Shown: positions 29,985 through 39,140 of the stretch, in pieces
Layout: each line of letters opens with the position of its first letter
Numbering within the stretch: the first letter of the stretch is position 1
NCBI GenBank assembly: GCA_900177435.1
Contig: FXAI01000004.1
Span: forward strand, 248,001 to 312,000
Direction of reading: 5' to 3'
DNA length: 64,000 nucleotides
Source of the DNA: Alteromonadaceae bacterium Bs31
GTDB lineage: Bacteria; Pseudomonadota; Gammaproteobacteria; Pseudomonadales; Cellvibrionaceae
Translations under genes and position numbers: made by a program
The notes under the pieces: generated by a model
Database searches by the model: none
What the model was told of the DNA's origin: nothing
Seen by the model: the letters and a program-made list of their open reading frames with translations, nothing else

Positions 29985-30668
29985 CTAGCCACATTTCGAG
30001 TTGCCGCAGCTCAAACAGGTCATACAGCCATCCATAAGAATCATGGCTTTGGTGTAGCACTTCATGCAGAGTTGCGCGCTTTCTGGAAACTCTCCGTCTT
30101 CGGAGGTGCTGCCTTTACTCTGCTCATACTCTTTACGTTTTTCCGCCAGTATTTGCTTCTGCGCGTCAGAAAGTTCTTCTGACTGTAACAGACCGATAGT
30201 TTTCATGTGGGACTCAATAGCGTCGCCAATTTCCGCTACCAGCGAGGGCATAAAGCGGCCGCCAGATTTGAAGTAGCCACCTTTGGGGTCGAATACAGCT
30301 TTAAGTTCTTCTGCAAGAAAAGTGACATCGCCACCTTTACGAAATACTGCAGAAATTACCCGCGTTAGTGCTACTACCCATTGGAAGTGATCCATGTTTT
30401 TAGAATTAATAAAAATCTCAAAAGGGCGGCGAACCTCATGGTCGGTATTCGGGTTGAGAATAATATCGTTGATTGTGATGTAAAGCGCATGGTCCGATAG
30501 CGGTGTTTTGATTTTGTAGGTTCCGCCCACCAGCATTTCCGGCCGGCTAACATTTTCATGCATGTGCTCAATTTCGGGCGTTTTCGGCTCTTCCTGCTTT
30601 TGTTCTGTTTCAGGTTTTACCACAGAAAAACGCGTGATTTTTTTATTGATTGATACAATGTTGCTCAT
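29985..30668 (-). CDS. nrdJb: Class II ribonucleotide reductase small component NrdJb
   Basis: A 227-residue protein with a TSCPD domain (residues about 45-160) and a C-terminal cysteine-rich tail with CMKC and CMTCLSCGNSKCG. In split class II reductases of pseudomonads (NrdJa/NrdJb) this part supplies the C-terminal region and redox cysteines. It starts 8 bp after the stop of nrdJa. The N-terminal 40 residues look flexible. A long adenosylcobalamin reductase that ends without its usual tail, followed by this gene, supports the split arrangement. Confidence 0.9.
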   Translation of the reverse strand: MSNIVSINKKITRFSVVKPETEQKQEEPKTPEIEHMHENVSRPEMLVGGTYKIKTPLSDHALYITINDIILNPNTDHEVRRPFEIFINSKNMDHFQWVVALTRVISAVFRKGGDVTFLAEELKAVFDPKGGYFKSGGRFMPSLVAEIGDAIESHMKTIGLLQSEELSDAQKQILAEKRKEYEQSKGSTSEDGEFPESAQLCMKCYTKAMILMDGCMTCLSCGNSKCG

Positions 30669-30676
30669 GGTGGGTC

Positions 30677-32812
30677 CTATAGTTTTCCGTAGTAGCCTTC
30701 TTTTAACGCGTCATACAGGTTAGCTGCAGTATGCTGTTCCCCGTCATATTCGATAATTTCGTTGCCTTTTAATTCCAGGGTACTACCGTCTTCCAGCTCA
30801 AATTTGTAGGTGGTGTTTTCCAGGTCTTCTTCTTTCACCAGAACGCCTTGGAAAGCTTCTGGGTTAAAACGGAAAGTTGTACAGCCCTTCAGGCCTTTTT
30901 CGTGGGCGTAAAGGTAGGTGTCTTTGAAGGCTTCGTAGCTGATGTTAGTGGGAACATTAATGGTCTTGGATATGGATGAGTCAATCCATTTTTGCGCCGC
31001 TGCCTGAACATCAACGTGTTGTTGTGGTGTAACGCTGTCGGCACTCAAAAAATAATCCGGTAGAGCATTGGGTGAGGCGTCCGCATCGACAAGCTCTCGA
31101 TAGGCGAGTAGCTCATAGGAATAGACATCCACTTTTTCTTTCGACTTTTTCCCTTCACGAATAACATTTCTAGAGTAGTGATGCGCAAAGCTGGGTTCAA
31201 TGCCATTGCTGGCATTGTTCGCCAGTGACAATGAAATTGTGCCCGTTGGCGCAATTGATGAATGGTGAGTAAAGCGACATCCGTGTTCTTCAATGGCATC
31301 AATAAGTTCGGACTCCTCTTCAGCGAGAATTTGCATATAGCGGCTGTACTGGCTTAGTAGTTTTCTGCCGCTCACTTTATCGCCTACTTTAATTCCGTCC
31401 TTTGCCATTTCCGGGCGCATGGCCAGCATGCCGTCGGTCACTTCAAAGTCTTGCTGAAGCACTGGAGCCATACCTTTTTCTTTTGCGAGTTCAACGCCCT
31501 CCTTCCATCCTGTGATGGCAAGTTCCCGGCTTACTTGTTCAGTAAAGGCTATTGAAGCTGAGCTGCCATAAGGTATTCCCATTAGTGCCAAGGTAGAGCC
31601 AAGCCCCAAAAAGCCCATACCATGGCGGCGTTTGTTGAATATCTCGTCTTGCTGTTCCTTAAGCGCCAGGCCGTTGATTTCTACTACATTATCGAGCATG
31701 CGTGTGAACACAGCGACCACTTTTCTAAAGCGGTCCCAGTCAAACAAGGCCTCTTTTGTGAAAGGATTTTGCACGAATAAAGTCAGGTTTACCGAGCCTA
31801 GCAAACAGCTGCCATAGGGCGGCAGGGGCTGCTCACCACAAGGGTTGGTTGCACGAATATTTTCGCAGAACCAGTTGTTGTTCATTTCGTTAACGCGATC
31901 GATAAGGATAAAGCCCGGTTCGGCAAAGTCATAAGTAGAGCCCATAATCTGATTCCACAAACGCTGGGCAGGAATGGACCGATAAATTCTACAGGCTGTT
32001 AGCCCTTCGGCGTTGGTGATGTAGCGGTCCGGATCCGGGACTTTGCGCCATACCACGCTTGCCTCGTCTTTCAGGTCGAGAGGCTTGTGCTCCATGTCTT
32101 TCTCTGTGAGCGGAAAGGACAAAGGCCAGTCCCTATCTTCTTTTACAGCACGAATAAAGTCGTCAGTAATGAGCAGGCTTAAATTGAATTGTCGTAATTT
32201 GCCATCTTCGCGTTTGGCGTGGACGAAATCCTGTACATCGGGGTGATGAACATCAAATGTTGCCATTTGCGCCCCGCGCCTGCCTCCGGCAGAAGATACC
32301 GTAAAACACATCTTGTCGAAGATGTCCATAAACGACAGTGGGCCTGAGGTGTGAGCACCTGCGCCCGAAACATAGGCACCTTTTGGTCGCAAGGTTGAAA
32401 ATTCATAGCCAATGCCGCAACCGGCCTTCAAGGTTAGGCCGGCTTCCAGGTTTTTACCCAGAATGCCCTTCATGGAATCCTGAATGGTGCCGCTGACGGT
32501 GCAGTTAATGGTGGAGGTGGCGGGCTTGTAGGCTTCTGCACCCGCGTTAGATATGATTCTGCCTGCGGGAATAGCGCCGTTTTCGAGAGCCCACAGGAAG
32601 CGTTCTTCCCAGTACTTCTGCTGCTTGTTTTCCTGCTGAGCCAGAGCGTGAGCGATACGCTGATAAGTTTGCTTCAGGCTCTGGTCGATGGCTGTACCGT
32701 GCGCATCCTTTAAGCGGTATTTCTTATCCCATATGTCCAGGGAGGCTGCTTGTAGCGCGGGTTTCGAGGTCTCAGAACTGGTTTTGGAACTATTTGTAGT
32801 GGTATCTGGCAT
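30677..32812 (-). CDS. nrdJa: Adenosylcobalamin-dependent ribonucleotide reductase NrdJa
   Basis: A 711-residue class II reductase when started at the ATG at 32812; a TTG at 32824 is the alternative. Catalytic marks include NCTVSG (redox cysteine), NPCGEQPLPPYGSCLLGSVNL (radical-site asparagine, cysteine and glutamate) and the APTGTISL loop. It reduces ribonucleotides with B12 and needs no oxygen, so it can work at low oxygen. No good Shine-Dalgarno precedes the ATG, and a NrdR-box-like sequence abuts the start. nrdJb follows directly. Confidence 0.94.
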   Translation of the reverse strand: MPDTTTNSSKTSSETSKPALQAASLDIWDKKYRLKDAHGTAIDQSLKQTYQRIAHALAQQENKQQKYWEERFLWALENGAIPAGRIISNAGAEAYKPATSTINCTVSGTIQDSMKGILGKNLEAGLTLKAGCGIGYEFSTLRPKGAYVSGAGAHTSGPLSFMDIFDKMCFTVSSAGGRRGAQMATFDVHHPDVQDFVHAKREDGKLRQFNLSLLITDDFIRAVKEDRDWPLSFPLTEKDMEHKPLDLKDEASVVWRKVPDPDRYITNAEGLTACRIYRSIPAQRLWNQIMGSTYDFAEPGFILIDRVNEMNNNWFCENIRATNPCGEQPLPPYGSCLLGSVNLTLFVQNPFTKEALFDWDRFRKVVAVFTRMLDNVVEINGLALKEQQDEIFNKRRHGMGFLGLGSTLALMGIPYGSSASIAFTEQVSRELAITGWKEGVELAKEKGMAPVLQQDFEVTDGMLAMRPEMAKDGIKVGDKVSGRKLLSQYSRYMQILAEEESELIDAIEEHGCRFTHHSSIAPTGTISLSLANNASNGIEPSFAHHYSRNVIREGKKSKEKVDVYSYELLAYRELVDADASPNALPDYFLSADSVTPQQHVDVQAAAQKWIDSSISKTINVPTNISYEAFKDTYLYAHEKGLKGCTTFRFNPEAFQGVLVKEEDLENTTYKFELEDGSTLELKGNEIIEYDGEQHTAANLYDALKEGYYGKL

Positions 32813-32818
32813 GCATGC

Positions 32819-32834
32819 ACCCAATATGTTGTGT
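32819..32834. promoter_or_regulatory. NrdR box-like operator at the nrdJa start
   Basis: The 16-mer on the plus strand matches the NrdR consensus acaCwAtATaTwGtgt at 14 of 16 positions. NrdR represses reductase genes when dATP is high. Usually two boxes occur about 31 bp apart; I could find only one. Confidence 0.6.
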
Positions 32835-33337
32835 TTTTTCCTGCCGGTATTGAACTCCCAATGGTACTTCAGCTATTTGACTTCAATCAACGGAAAGATG
32901 GAAAAAAGTCCGGTTTTAGGCGGGGCGATTGGAGATGGTGCACACTTGATTAAATTATCGACAGCAGGCAAAAGTGTGACCTGAGTCTCGTGCCGGGTGT
33001 GATGTGGCGTGCAGTTTTGCAGCTTGATTGCTTGCAAAAACCTCATATGGATTTACCGGAATTGTTGCTCATGAGGGATTGAGTAATTACCGCTGAAAAG
33101 CGTCAAAAATCTTTACAATTCAGTCCGTTGTGTGCGCATTTGAATTAGGTTACCATCGTCGCAGTTACGTGCATGTCGTCACACGGAGAGGTTACGATTT
33201 TCCCCATCAACCTTGGCCTCGTGGCATTAATTAGTAGATTTTTTTGGTGAGCATTGTAACGAGCTGAAAAAAGTAGTGTTTGCCAAGGCGCGCAACTTTT
33301 TCAAGGTGAATTTTAATAAGTAATAGGAGACTTTTTG
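32835..33337. other. Intergenic region between divergent nrdJa and hcp
   Basis: About 500 bp with no convincing open frame. It must hold the promoters of nrdJab and of the hcp unit. I saw no B12 riboswitch box, no consensus sigma-70 pair and no sigma-54 site with correct spacing. Before hcp there is a clear TAGGAG ribosome site. Confidence 0.5.
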
Positions 33338-33820
33338 ATGGCTATTTATATTGAATGGGAAGGTATTAAAGGCAACGTAACCGCCGACGGATACAAAGAC
33401 CATTTGTCTGTAGATTCTTTCAGTTTTGGTGTGGGTCGCTCTTTGACCATGGAAGTAGGTAACTGTGCTAACCGTGAAGCTAGCCGTCCCGCGTTCAGCG
33501 AAATTACTCTTACAAAGCCTGCCGATAACTCTTGTACCTCCATTTTCCAGGAAGCTACCAGCGTATCCGAAGGTAAGAAAGTTGTAGTCAAATTTGTTCA
33601 AACGGGTTCTGACAAAGTTACTGAGTTTATGACTTACACTCTTACTGAATGTCTGGTTAGTGGCTACTCTGTAAGCGCTAGCTCAGAAGGCGATCCTTTG
33701 GAGAGCATCACTATCAGTTTCTGTGGCATTGAAGTTAACTATCTCGACTTCGACGCAACGAATAAAGGTTCCAGCCCACAACGTGTTGGTTATGACCTTA
33801 AAGGCGCTAAGCCACAATAA
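33338..33820 (+). CDS. hcp: Type VI secretion tube protein Hcp (TssD)
   Basis: A 160-residue Hcp-family protein whose hexameric rings stack to form the inner tube of the T6SS. It begins MAIYIEWEGIKGNVTADGYKDH, then shows the Hcp beta-barrel pattern with VDSFSFGVGR, SEITLTKPAD and FCGIEVNYLDFDATNKG. The ATG at 33338 has TAGGAG 8 nt upstream. There is no C-terminal extension, so it is not an evolved effector-Hcp. A hairpin after the gene separates it from vgrG and may let hcp be made in excess. Confidence 0.95.
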   Translation: MAIYIEWEGIKGNVTADGYKDHLSVDSFSFGVGRSLTMEVGNCANREASRPAFSEITLTKPADNSCTSIFQEATSVSEGKKVVVKFVQTGSDKVTEFMTYTLTECLVSGYSVSASSEGDPLESITISFCGIEVNYLDFDATNKGSSPQRVGYDLKGAKPQ

Positions 33821-33851
33821 ATCCCTCGCAAGGTTTATTATCTTGGTCGCA

Positions 33852-33885
33852 AACACAGGAGCTCTTGGGCTCCTGTGTTGTTTCA
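33852..33885 (+). terminator. Hairpin terminator after hcp
   Basis: AACACAGGAGC pairs with GCTCCTGTGTT across a 6-nt loop; the following TGTTTC is only moderately T-rich, so termination may be partial. vgrG starts about 100 bp on. Confidence 0.75.
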
Positions 33886-33981
33886 CAAGCACCTTCACAA
33901 AGCTGCTACGCAAGCCCTGCGAGATAGTCGGGATAATACGATTAAGAGTGGCAATAATAATCCAGAGGGAGTCTGCCTAAT

Positions 33982-35973
33982 ATGAGCCAGTTTACACAGG
34001 ATAATCGCTTTATAGCTGTTAGCGATTTTTCTCTCGGCAAAGATACCTTTCTGCTCACAGACTTCGATGGTCATGAATACATTTCAGGCCTTTTTGAGTT
34101 TCAGCTAACAGTCCTTTCCGAAAATCTCGATGTGGACCCCAATGATATTGTAGGCAAAAGCTGCGCAGTTGAAATCAAAGATGAGAAGGGGCGGTTTTTT
34201 CACGGGTATATCAATTCTTTTTCTTACGGAGAGATTGCTGCTCAAGATAGCGGTGTAACTTTTCGTGAGTATCGTTTACGTATGGTGCCTTGGTTATGGT
34301 TTTTGTCGCAGACGAATGACCACCGCATCTACCAGGAAAAAAATACTAAAGAGATTGTTGAACATATATTTCAGGAACATGGTTTTTCTGATTTTGAATT
34401 TAATATTGATGGGGGAAAGGTAAGAGAATATTGCGTTCAGCATAATGAGAGCGATTTCCACTTTGTTTCCCGCTTGCTGGAAGAAGAAGGTATTGCTTAC
34501 TTCTTTAAGCATGAAAAAAGCAAGCACATCCTTGTGCTGGTCGACCAGAAGAACGCCTATGATGAGCTTCCAGAGACAAAGCTGGAATATTCTAAAGGTA
34601 CCACCAGTGATACCCAGATATTTTCCTGGGAGCATATCTATAAATTCAAAAAAGGGCAGTGGACGCTAAATGATTATGACTTTAAAACACCCGCGCGGGA
34701 TTTAAAGGCTAACATTGCCAGTAAGAGCAAGTTCGCAAAAAACAAAGAATACGAGCATTACGAGTATCCGGGTTTATATGAGTCAAGCCTTGGAAGTAAC
34801 CTGGTAAAAGTTCGCTTGGATGCAGAAGAAACTTCTCGGGATACTGTTCAGGCAAAAAGTAATTGTGCAACGTTTTATGCGGGTGGACGTTTTGCATTGG
34901 CAAAACACAATGCCGCTTCGGAAAAGGGTGAATACACCATTCTCAGTATTCACCACCATGCGCAAGACAGAAGTTACTATTTGAGTGATCAAAGCGCGTC
35001 ATACTCCAATCAATTTGTTTGTGTTCCCAGCGATATTCACATACGCCCTTCTCTTGTACATCAAAAACCTGTTATGAGAGGCCCTCAGTCCGCATTGGTG
35101 GTGGGGCCCTCCGGTGAAGAAATTTATATTGATGAATACGGCCGTATCAAAGTTCAGTTTATTTGGGACAGAGAAGGCAAAAAAGATGAGAACAGCTCCT
35201 GCTTTATTCGCGTAATGCAAAGTTGGGCGGGTAATCAGTGGGGTGCGTCCTTTATTCCTCGTATTGGTCACGAAGTGATTGTCGATTTTCTTGACGGAGA
35301 CCCTGACAGGCCTATAGTCAGCGGCACCGTTTACAACGGGAAAAATAAACCGCCATTTGAGTCAAAAACTCAAAGTGGTATACGAACACGCTCTACCTTA
35401 GATGGGACTGCGTCCAATTGTAATGAACTACGTTTTGACGATAAAAAGGGTTCCGAGCAGGTATTTATTCATGCCGAGAAAAATCTCGATTCGGAAGTAG
35501 AGAATGACGAAACGCACTCAGTAGACCATGATCGTACCAAAACCATTGGCAATGATGAAAATTCCTCCATTGGGAATAATCGTGATAAATCCGTGGGTAA
35601 TGACGAGAGTGAATCCATTGGGAATAACAAAACGATTAGTGTAGGAAAGAATCACTCCGAGAGTATTGGCGGTAATAAATCCTTGACTGTTAGTGGCGAT
35701 CATAGTGAGAGCATTAGCAAGTCAATGACTATCTCCGTTTCTAAGGACTTAAAAGAGACCGTCTCTGGAGCCTACCAGGAAACAGTTACAAAAGAATATG
35801 GCCTTAAGGCAAAGGAAATATTGATGACCGCTGATAAGCAGATCACCCTTAAAACGGGTTCTGCCAAAATTGTGATGAAATCCAATGGGGACATTACAAT
35901 TAGTGGAAAAAATATCAATATTAAAGGATCTGGGAACGTAGTGCTTAAAGGTAGTAAGGTAACAGCTAACTAG
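33982..35973 (+). CDS. vgrG: Type VI secretion spike protein VgrG (TssI)
   Basis: A 663-residue spike protein. The gp27-like part fills about residues 1-370, with YRLRMVPWLWFLSQTNDHRIYQ and EEEGIAYFF; the gp5 OB-fold lies near 385-460, with DEYGRIKVQFIWDREG and VRVMQSWAG-like VMQSWAGNQWGASFIPRIGHEVIV; a beta-helix needle with repeated short Gly/Asn/Ser strands (IGN..SIG..SVG) covers about 505-600 before a short end. No C-terminal enzymatic domain is present, so this is a structural VgrG that probably carries a separate cargo. Good ribosome site (AGAGGGAG). Confidence 0.96.
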   Translation: MSQFTQDNRFIAVSDFSLGKDTFLLTDFDGHEYISGLFEFQLTVLSENLDVDPNDIVGKSCAVEIKDEKGRFFHGYINSFSYGEIAAQDSGVTFREYRLRMVPWLWFLSQTNDHRIYQEKNTKEIVEHIFQEHGFSDFEFNIDGGKVREYCVQHNESDFHFVSRLLEEEGIAYFFKHEKSKHILVLVDQKNAYDELPETKLEYSKGTTSDTQIFSWEHIYKFKKGQWTLNDYDFKTPARDLKANIASKSKFAKNKEYEHYEYPGLYESSLGSNLVKVRLDAEETSRDTVQAKSNCATFYAGGRFALAKHNAASEKGEYTILSIHHHAQDRSYYLSDQSASYSNQFVCVPSDIHIRPSLVHQKPVMRGPQSALVVGPSGEEIYIDEYGRIKVQFIWDREGKKDENSSCFIRVMQSWAGNQWGASFIPRIGHEVIVDFLDGDPDRPIVSGTVYNGKNKPPFESKTQSGIRTRSTLDGTASNCNELRFDDKKGSEQVFIHAEKNLDSEVENDETHSVDHDRTKTIGNDENSSIGNNRDKSVGNDESESIGNNKTISVGKNHSESIGGNKSLTVSGDHSESISKSMTISVSKDLKETVSGAYQETVTKEYGLKAKEILMTADKQITLKTGSAKIVMKSNGDITISGKNINIKGSGNVVLKGSKVTAN

Positions 35974-36012
35974 CAGTTGTACTGACCCATACTACCGTCT
36001 AGGAAATTATTT

Positions 36013-36540
36013 ATGAATGAAACTGAGGGCTCAGAAGAGCTGTTGGATACCAGTGTGTTGGGGAGCTCTTCTCTGGTGGACGGAGAGCTGGTATTGGCTA
36101 CGCTGGTGGGCATCGATGAAGAAGGGCACCCAAAAGTAAGTTTTGAGCTCGCCGGGAATTTTCATCAGAGTTTGGTGGCCACTTCCACTGTCTCTGTGCT
36201 ACCCAAACATGTGGGGCGCCAGGCCGCTTTGTTATTTTTGAATAAGGATATCGAGCGCCCAGTAGTGGTTGGTTTTATTCATAACCCCCTCTATACCATT
36301 TTAGATCCAAGCGAAACGGTAGCCACCGAAACGCCAGAACCCAGTGAGCAGCTCAGCGTAGAAGTCGATAAAAAAGTGGGTAAGTTCACTCTTGAGGGAG
36401 AAGAAGAGGTCGTCATTCGTTGCGGGGAAGCGAGTATTACGCTCAGTAAGTCGGGAAAAATCCAGTTAAGAGGGAAGTATTTAGTGAGTCGCTCATCGGG
36501 TGTAAACCGGATACTCGGCGGCTCAGTTCAAGTTAATTAA
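36013..36540 (+). CDS. DUF6484 domain-containing T6SS-associated protein
   Basis: A 175-residue protein. The first 95 residues show the DUF6484 pattern (VLATLVGIDEEGHPKVSFELAG, KHVGRQAALLFLNKDIERPVVVGFI); the rest resembles the end of a VgrG/PAAR-like beta structure (VVIRCGEASITLSKSGKIQLRGKYLVSRSSGVNRI). Found in vgrG-DUF2169-TIGR02270 groups. The function is not established; the OB-like N-half suggests it packs at the spike tip or helps to load cargo. AGGAAA lies before the ATG. Confidence 0.75.
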   Translation: MNETEGSEELLDTSVLGSSSLVDGELVLATLVGIDEEGHPKVSFELAGNFHQSLVATSTVSVLPKHVGRQAALLFLNKDIERPVVVGFIHNPLYTILDPSETVATETPEPSEQLSVEVDKKVGKFTLEGEEEVVIRCGEASITLSKSGKIQLRGKYLVSRSSGVNRILGGSVQVN

Positions 36541-36572
36541 TGCCTCGATGAATGTAGACGCCCTCACTAGCA

Positions 36573-37553
36573 ATGTTACAACTTAAAAATTCAACGCCAT
36601 TTGCTGCTTCTGCGACGGTATTTGCCAATGCGGCAGGTGTTGATACGCTTTATGTGTCAGTGAAAGCCAGTTTTTCTCTTACAAAGGAAGGTTGGATATT
36701 GTCTGAAGAGCAGGTGGAGCTAAATGCTGAGGATATTTATCATGGCGACGCTGCAAGCTCGAGCCTAAAATCTCCCAGTGATATGCATACAGGTAAGCCC
36801 GGCACAGACGTCATTGTTATTGGCAATGCCTATGCTCCGGCTGGCACCAGTGTTCAAGCGATGGATGTACGCCTGGCGTTTGCTGAAAAGCAGAAAATAC
36901 TGCGAGTATTTGGCGATAGAACCTGGCAAAAAGGAAAAATTAGTTCTCCAGAACCTTTTACAGAAATGCCCATTGTATTTGAGCGAGCATTTGGCGGTGG
37001 TCCTGAGCACAAGGTGAATGAGTTAAATCCGGTTGGTACCGGGTATGCAGGTGGAAGAGATGCGGCGGAAATGGAAGGTGTTCCACTGCCAAACATAGAA
37101 TCTCCCCATCAACTTGTTGCTTCTGTTAAGGATGAGCCAGAGCCAGTAGGGTATGCTGCCATTGCGCCTCACTGGTTACCAAGGCGTTCTCTTGCGGGCA
37201 CTTACGACCAGCAATGGCAGCAAACGAGAGCGCCATTTTTACCGCACGATTTTGATAGTCGATTTTGTCAGAGTGCCCCATCTGATCAGGTTTGTGGCAC
37301 TTATTTACAAGGAGGGGAACCTTTCCTTATTGAAGGGATGCACCCTGGTGGCCAGTTGCGGTTTAGTTTGCCGAGTGTTGGTCTGGTTTCAAAAATAGAG
37401 CTTAAGTCCCGGACAGAAGTAGCAGCGTTCAATATGGAAACCGTGCTTGTTCAGCCGAATGATTTAAAAATAAATTTGGTATGGAGAGCCGCAGTCGCCT
37501 GTGGCAAACAGGTTTCAAATATTGGCAACATATTCATACAAATGCAGCGTTAA
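36573..37553 (+). CDS. DUF2169 domain-containing T6SS protein
   Basis: A 326-residue protein of the DUF2169 family, recognised by LQLKNSTPFAASATVF at the start, VSVKASFSL, KPGTDVIVIGNAYAP, VFGDRTWQ, FERAFGGG and NPVGTGYAG. DUF2169 proteins occur beside vgrG and PAAR genes and are thought to act as adaptors or chaperones for spike-borne effectors. It lies 32 bp after the DUF6484 gene. Usually an effector or PAAR gene is close, but none is recognisable here. Confidence 0.88.
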   Translation: MLQLKNSTPFAASATVFANAAGVDTLYVSVKASFSLTKEGWILSEEQVELNAEDIYHGDAASSSLKSPSDMHTGKPGTDVIVIGNAYAPAGTSVQAMDVRLAFAEKQKILRVFGDRTWQKGKISSPEPFTEMPIVFERAFGGGPEHKVNELNPVGTGYAGGRDAAEMEGVPLPNIESPHQLVASVKDEPEPVGYAAIAPHWLPRRSLAGTYDQQWQQTRAPFLPHDFDSRFCQSAPSDQVCGTYLQGGEPFLIEGMHPGGQLRFSLPSVGLVSKIELKSRTEVAAFNMETVLVQPNDLKINLVWRAAVACGKQVSNIGNIFIQMQR

Positions 37554-37581
37554 GTAGAGAATGCGAGTTGGATAAAGCGTA

Positions 37582-38826
37582 GTGGGCCCATTCCGTCATA
37601 TTTTGGAACAGCATGTAGAAGATGCCTCTTTTTTGTGGGTTTTGCGCTCGCATGCAGTAAATCAGCCACACTATAACTACGCTGAAATTTCCGAACTAGA
37701 AAGGCGCATTGAAAACAACCTCGATGGCATTATGACTTCTCTTTCCCGGGCCTGGCCGATCTGTATCGATGCTTGTGCTTTTGAGGAAGGCGGCGAAGCT
37801 TTTGTTCTTGCGGTTACGGCATTTCGAAGCCTGGAAATGGATAAAATAAAAACGGCTGTAGATTTTGGCTTTTTGAATGACGATACCTATAAAGGTCTGG
37901 TATCTGCTCTAGCTTGGTTACCGGGGAGATTCAGTCACGAATGGATAAAGAAATTCTTTTCCAGTAAAGACTTACGCCACAAAACACTTGCACTCAATGC
38001 CTGCAGTTTACGTTCGGAAGACCCTGGTGCCTACCTTAATCGTATACTCGAGCGGGATGATTGTATTGCAAACGAAGCGCTCTATTCACGCGCACTGCGT
38101 TGCATTGGGGAGTTTAAAAGGCAAGATTTAGCTCCTTTGCTCAGTGCGAGGGAAAATTGTGAAGAAGCAAGTGAGCCTTGTTTTTGGAGTTTATGGTCTT
38201 CCATATTGTTAGGGGAAAAAGGTTTGGCGAATTCGCTGGAACCTTTTGTCTTAACGGAAAACCCGTGTAGAGAAAAAGCCATATCCCTGGCGTTTCGAGT
38301 GCTTCCTCTTGATGTGGCTAAGGCTTGGATTTCCAAGCTCGCCGAGGATGAGCAGAATATGCGGCTGGTGATCAAGGCCACCGCTGCGCTTGGTGATCCC
38401 CAGGCGGTTACCTGGCTTATTCAACTGATGCGAAACCCGCTGCATGCACGTTTGTCCGCCGAGGCATTTTGTTTTATCACAGGTATTGATATTGAGTCGC
38501 GCGAGCTTGTTTTAGATGTGCCCGATATCACTGTATTTGAGATAGACGAAGAAAAAATGGAAGATGTTTCGTTGGATGAGGATGAGCATTTGCCATGGCC
38601 AGATACTGACAGGTTAGCCATAATCTGGGAAAAATATGGAAGCAATATGTCTCCAGGCCAGCGATACTTTATGGGTAAGCCTGTAAATGTGGAAACATGC
38701 AAGACCATTGTCCGTAATGGTACACAGCGTCAACGCAGTGCTGCCGCCTTTGAGCTTGCCTTACTGGACTCGCAAATGGCCTTGATCAATGTAAAGGCGC
38801 GCTGTGTACCTCTGCTTGAATCTTAA
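37582..38826 (+). CDS. TIGR02270 family T6SS-associated protein
   Basis: A 414-residue helical protein started at a GTG at 37582. FRHILEQHVEDASFLWVLRSHAV, LERRIENNLDGI and the HEAT-like repeats through the middle identify the TIGR02270 family, which occurs beside DUF2169 and vgrG genes in T6SS loci. Role unknown; HEAT repeats suggest a protein-binding scaffold for cargo or baseplate. The C-terminus (RNGTQRQRSAAAFELAL) also fits the family. Its stop codon overlaps the stop of the convergent minus-strand operon (TTAA at 38823-38826). Confidence 0.82.
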   Translation: MGPFRHILEQHVEDASFLWVLRSHAVNQPHYNYAEISELERRIENNLDGIMTSLSRAWPICIDACAFEEGGEAFVLAVTAFRSLEMDKIKTAVDFGFLNDDTYKGLVSALAWLPGRFSHEWIKKFFSSKDLRHKTLALNACSLRSEDPGAYLNRILERDDCIANEALYSRALRCIGEFKRQDLAPLLSARENCEEASEPCFWSLWSSILLGEKGLANSLEPFVLTENPCREKAISLAFRVLPLDVAKAWISKLAEDEQNMRLVIKATAALGDPQAVTWLIQLMRNPLHARLSAEAFCFITGIDIESRELVLDVPDITVFEIDEEKMEDVSLDEDEHLPWPDTDRLAIIWEKYGSNMSPGQRYFMGKPVNVETCKTIVRNGTQRQRSAAAFELALLDSQMALINVKARCVPLLES

Positions 38827-39140
38827 TTCTTTCCTTGAATTTCCAAGCCCTTATCGCTTGGGCTTTCCTGTTGCTGAATTTCTGCTGTGAGTGATGTTGC
38901 GGGTGCGAGGGGGCTCACCGGGTCAAATAAATCGCCGAACAGGCTGTGTAGTATCAGTTTTTGTTGGTTACCCGACATCCCATCCAGGTCTTTCCATGGA
39001 ACCACGTAGAGAATTTTGGGAAGCTCTGTGTTGCCTTTAATAATCGTTGTATCCAGCTCAACTCTGTCTTCCTGAGCTAGCGCCCCCGTCGAGGATAAGA
39101 AAAGCCCTAGCAGTGCAGGCGTTATTCGGAAAATTTTCAT
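38823..39140 (-). CDS. Small exported protein of unknown function
   Basis: A 105-residue protein started at the ATG at 39140, which has GAGAGGAA upstream and overlaps the preceding stop as TAATG. Residues 1-22 form a signal peptide ending in GALAQ, so it is periplasmic or outer-membrane facing. The mature part has ILYVVPWKDLDG, a motif I associate with small proteins found near TPR or TonB-type clusters, but I cannot name a family. Last gene of the long minus-strand unit. Confidence 0.6.
   Translation of the reverse strand: MKIFRITPALLGLFLSSTGALAQEDRVELDTTIIKGNTELPKILYVVPWKDLDGMSGNQQKLILHSLFGDLFDPVSPLAPATSLTAEIQQQESPSDKGLEIQGKN

Noticed and set aside
33005-33021. Sigma-54-like sequence (TGGCGT...TTTGCA) upstream of hcp
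   Set aside because: The distance between the GG and GC elements is one base too long and the -24 element departs from TGGCAC, so it is unlikely to work.
32835-33337. Possible cobalamin riboswitch before the B12-dependent nrdJa
   Set aside because: I looked for the B12-box on the minus strand and found no convincing match; control by a NrdR box is better supported.
35500-35780. Repeat-rich DNA at the 3' part of vgrG, considered as a direct-repeat or CRISPR-like array
   Set aside because: The repeats are diverged short codon patterns of the VgrG beta-helix (Gly/Asn/Ser turns), with no constant unit or spacer length.
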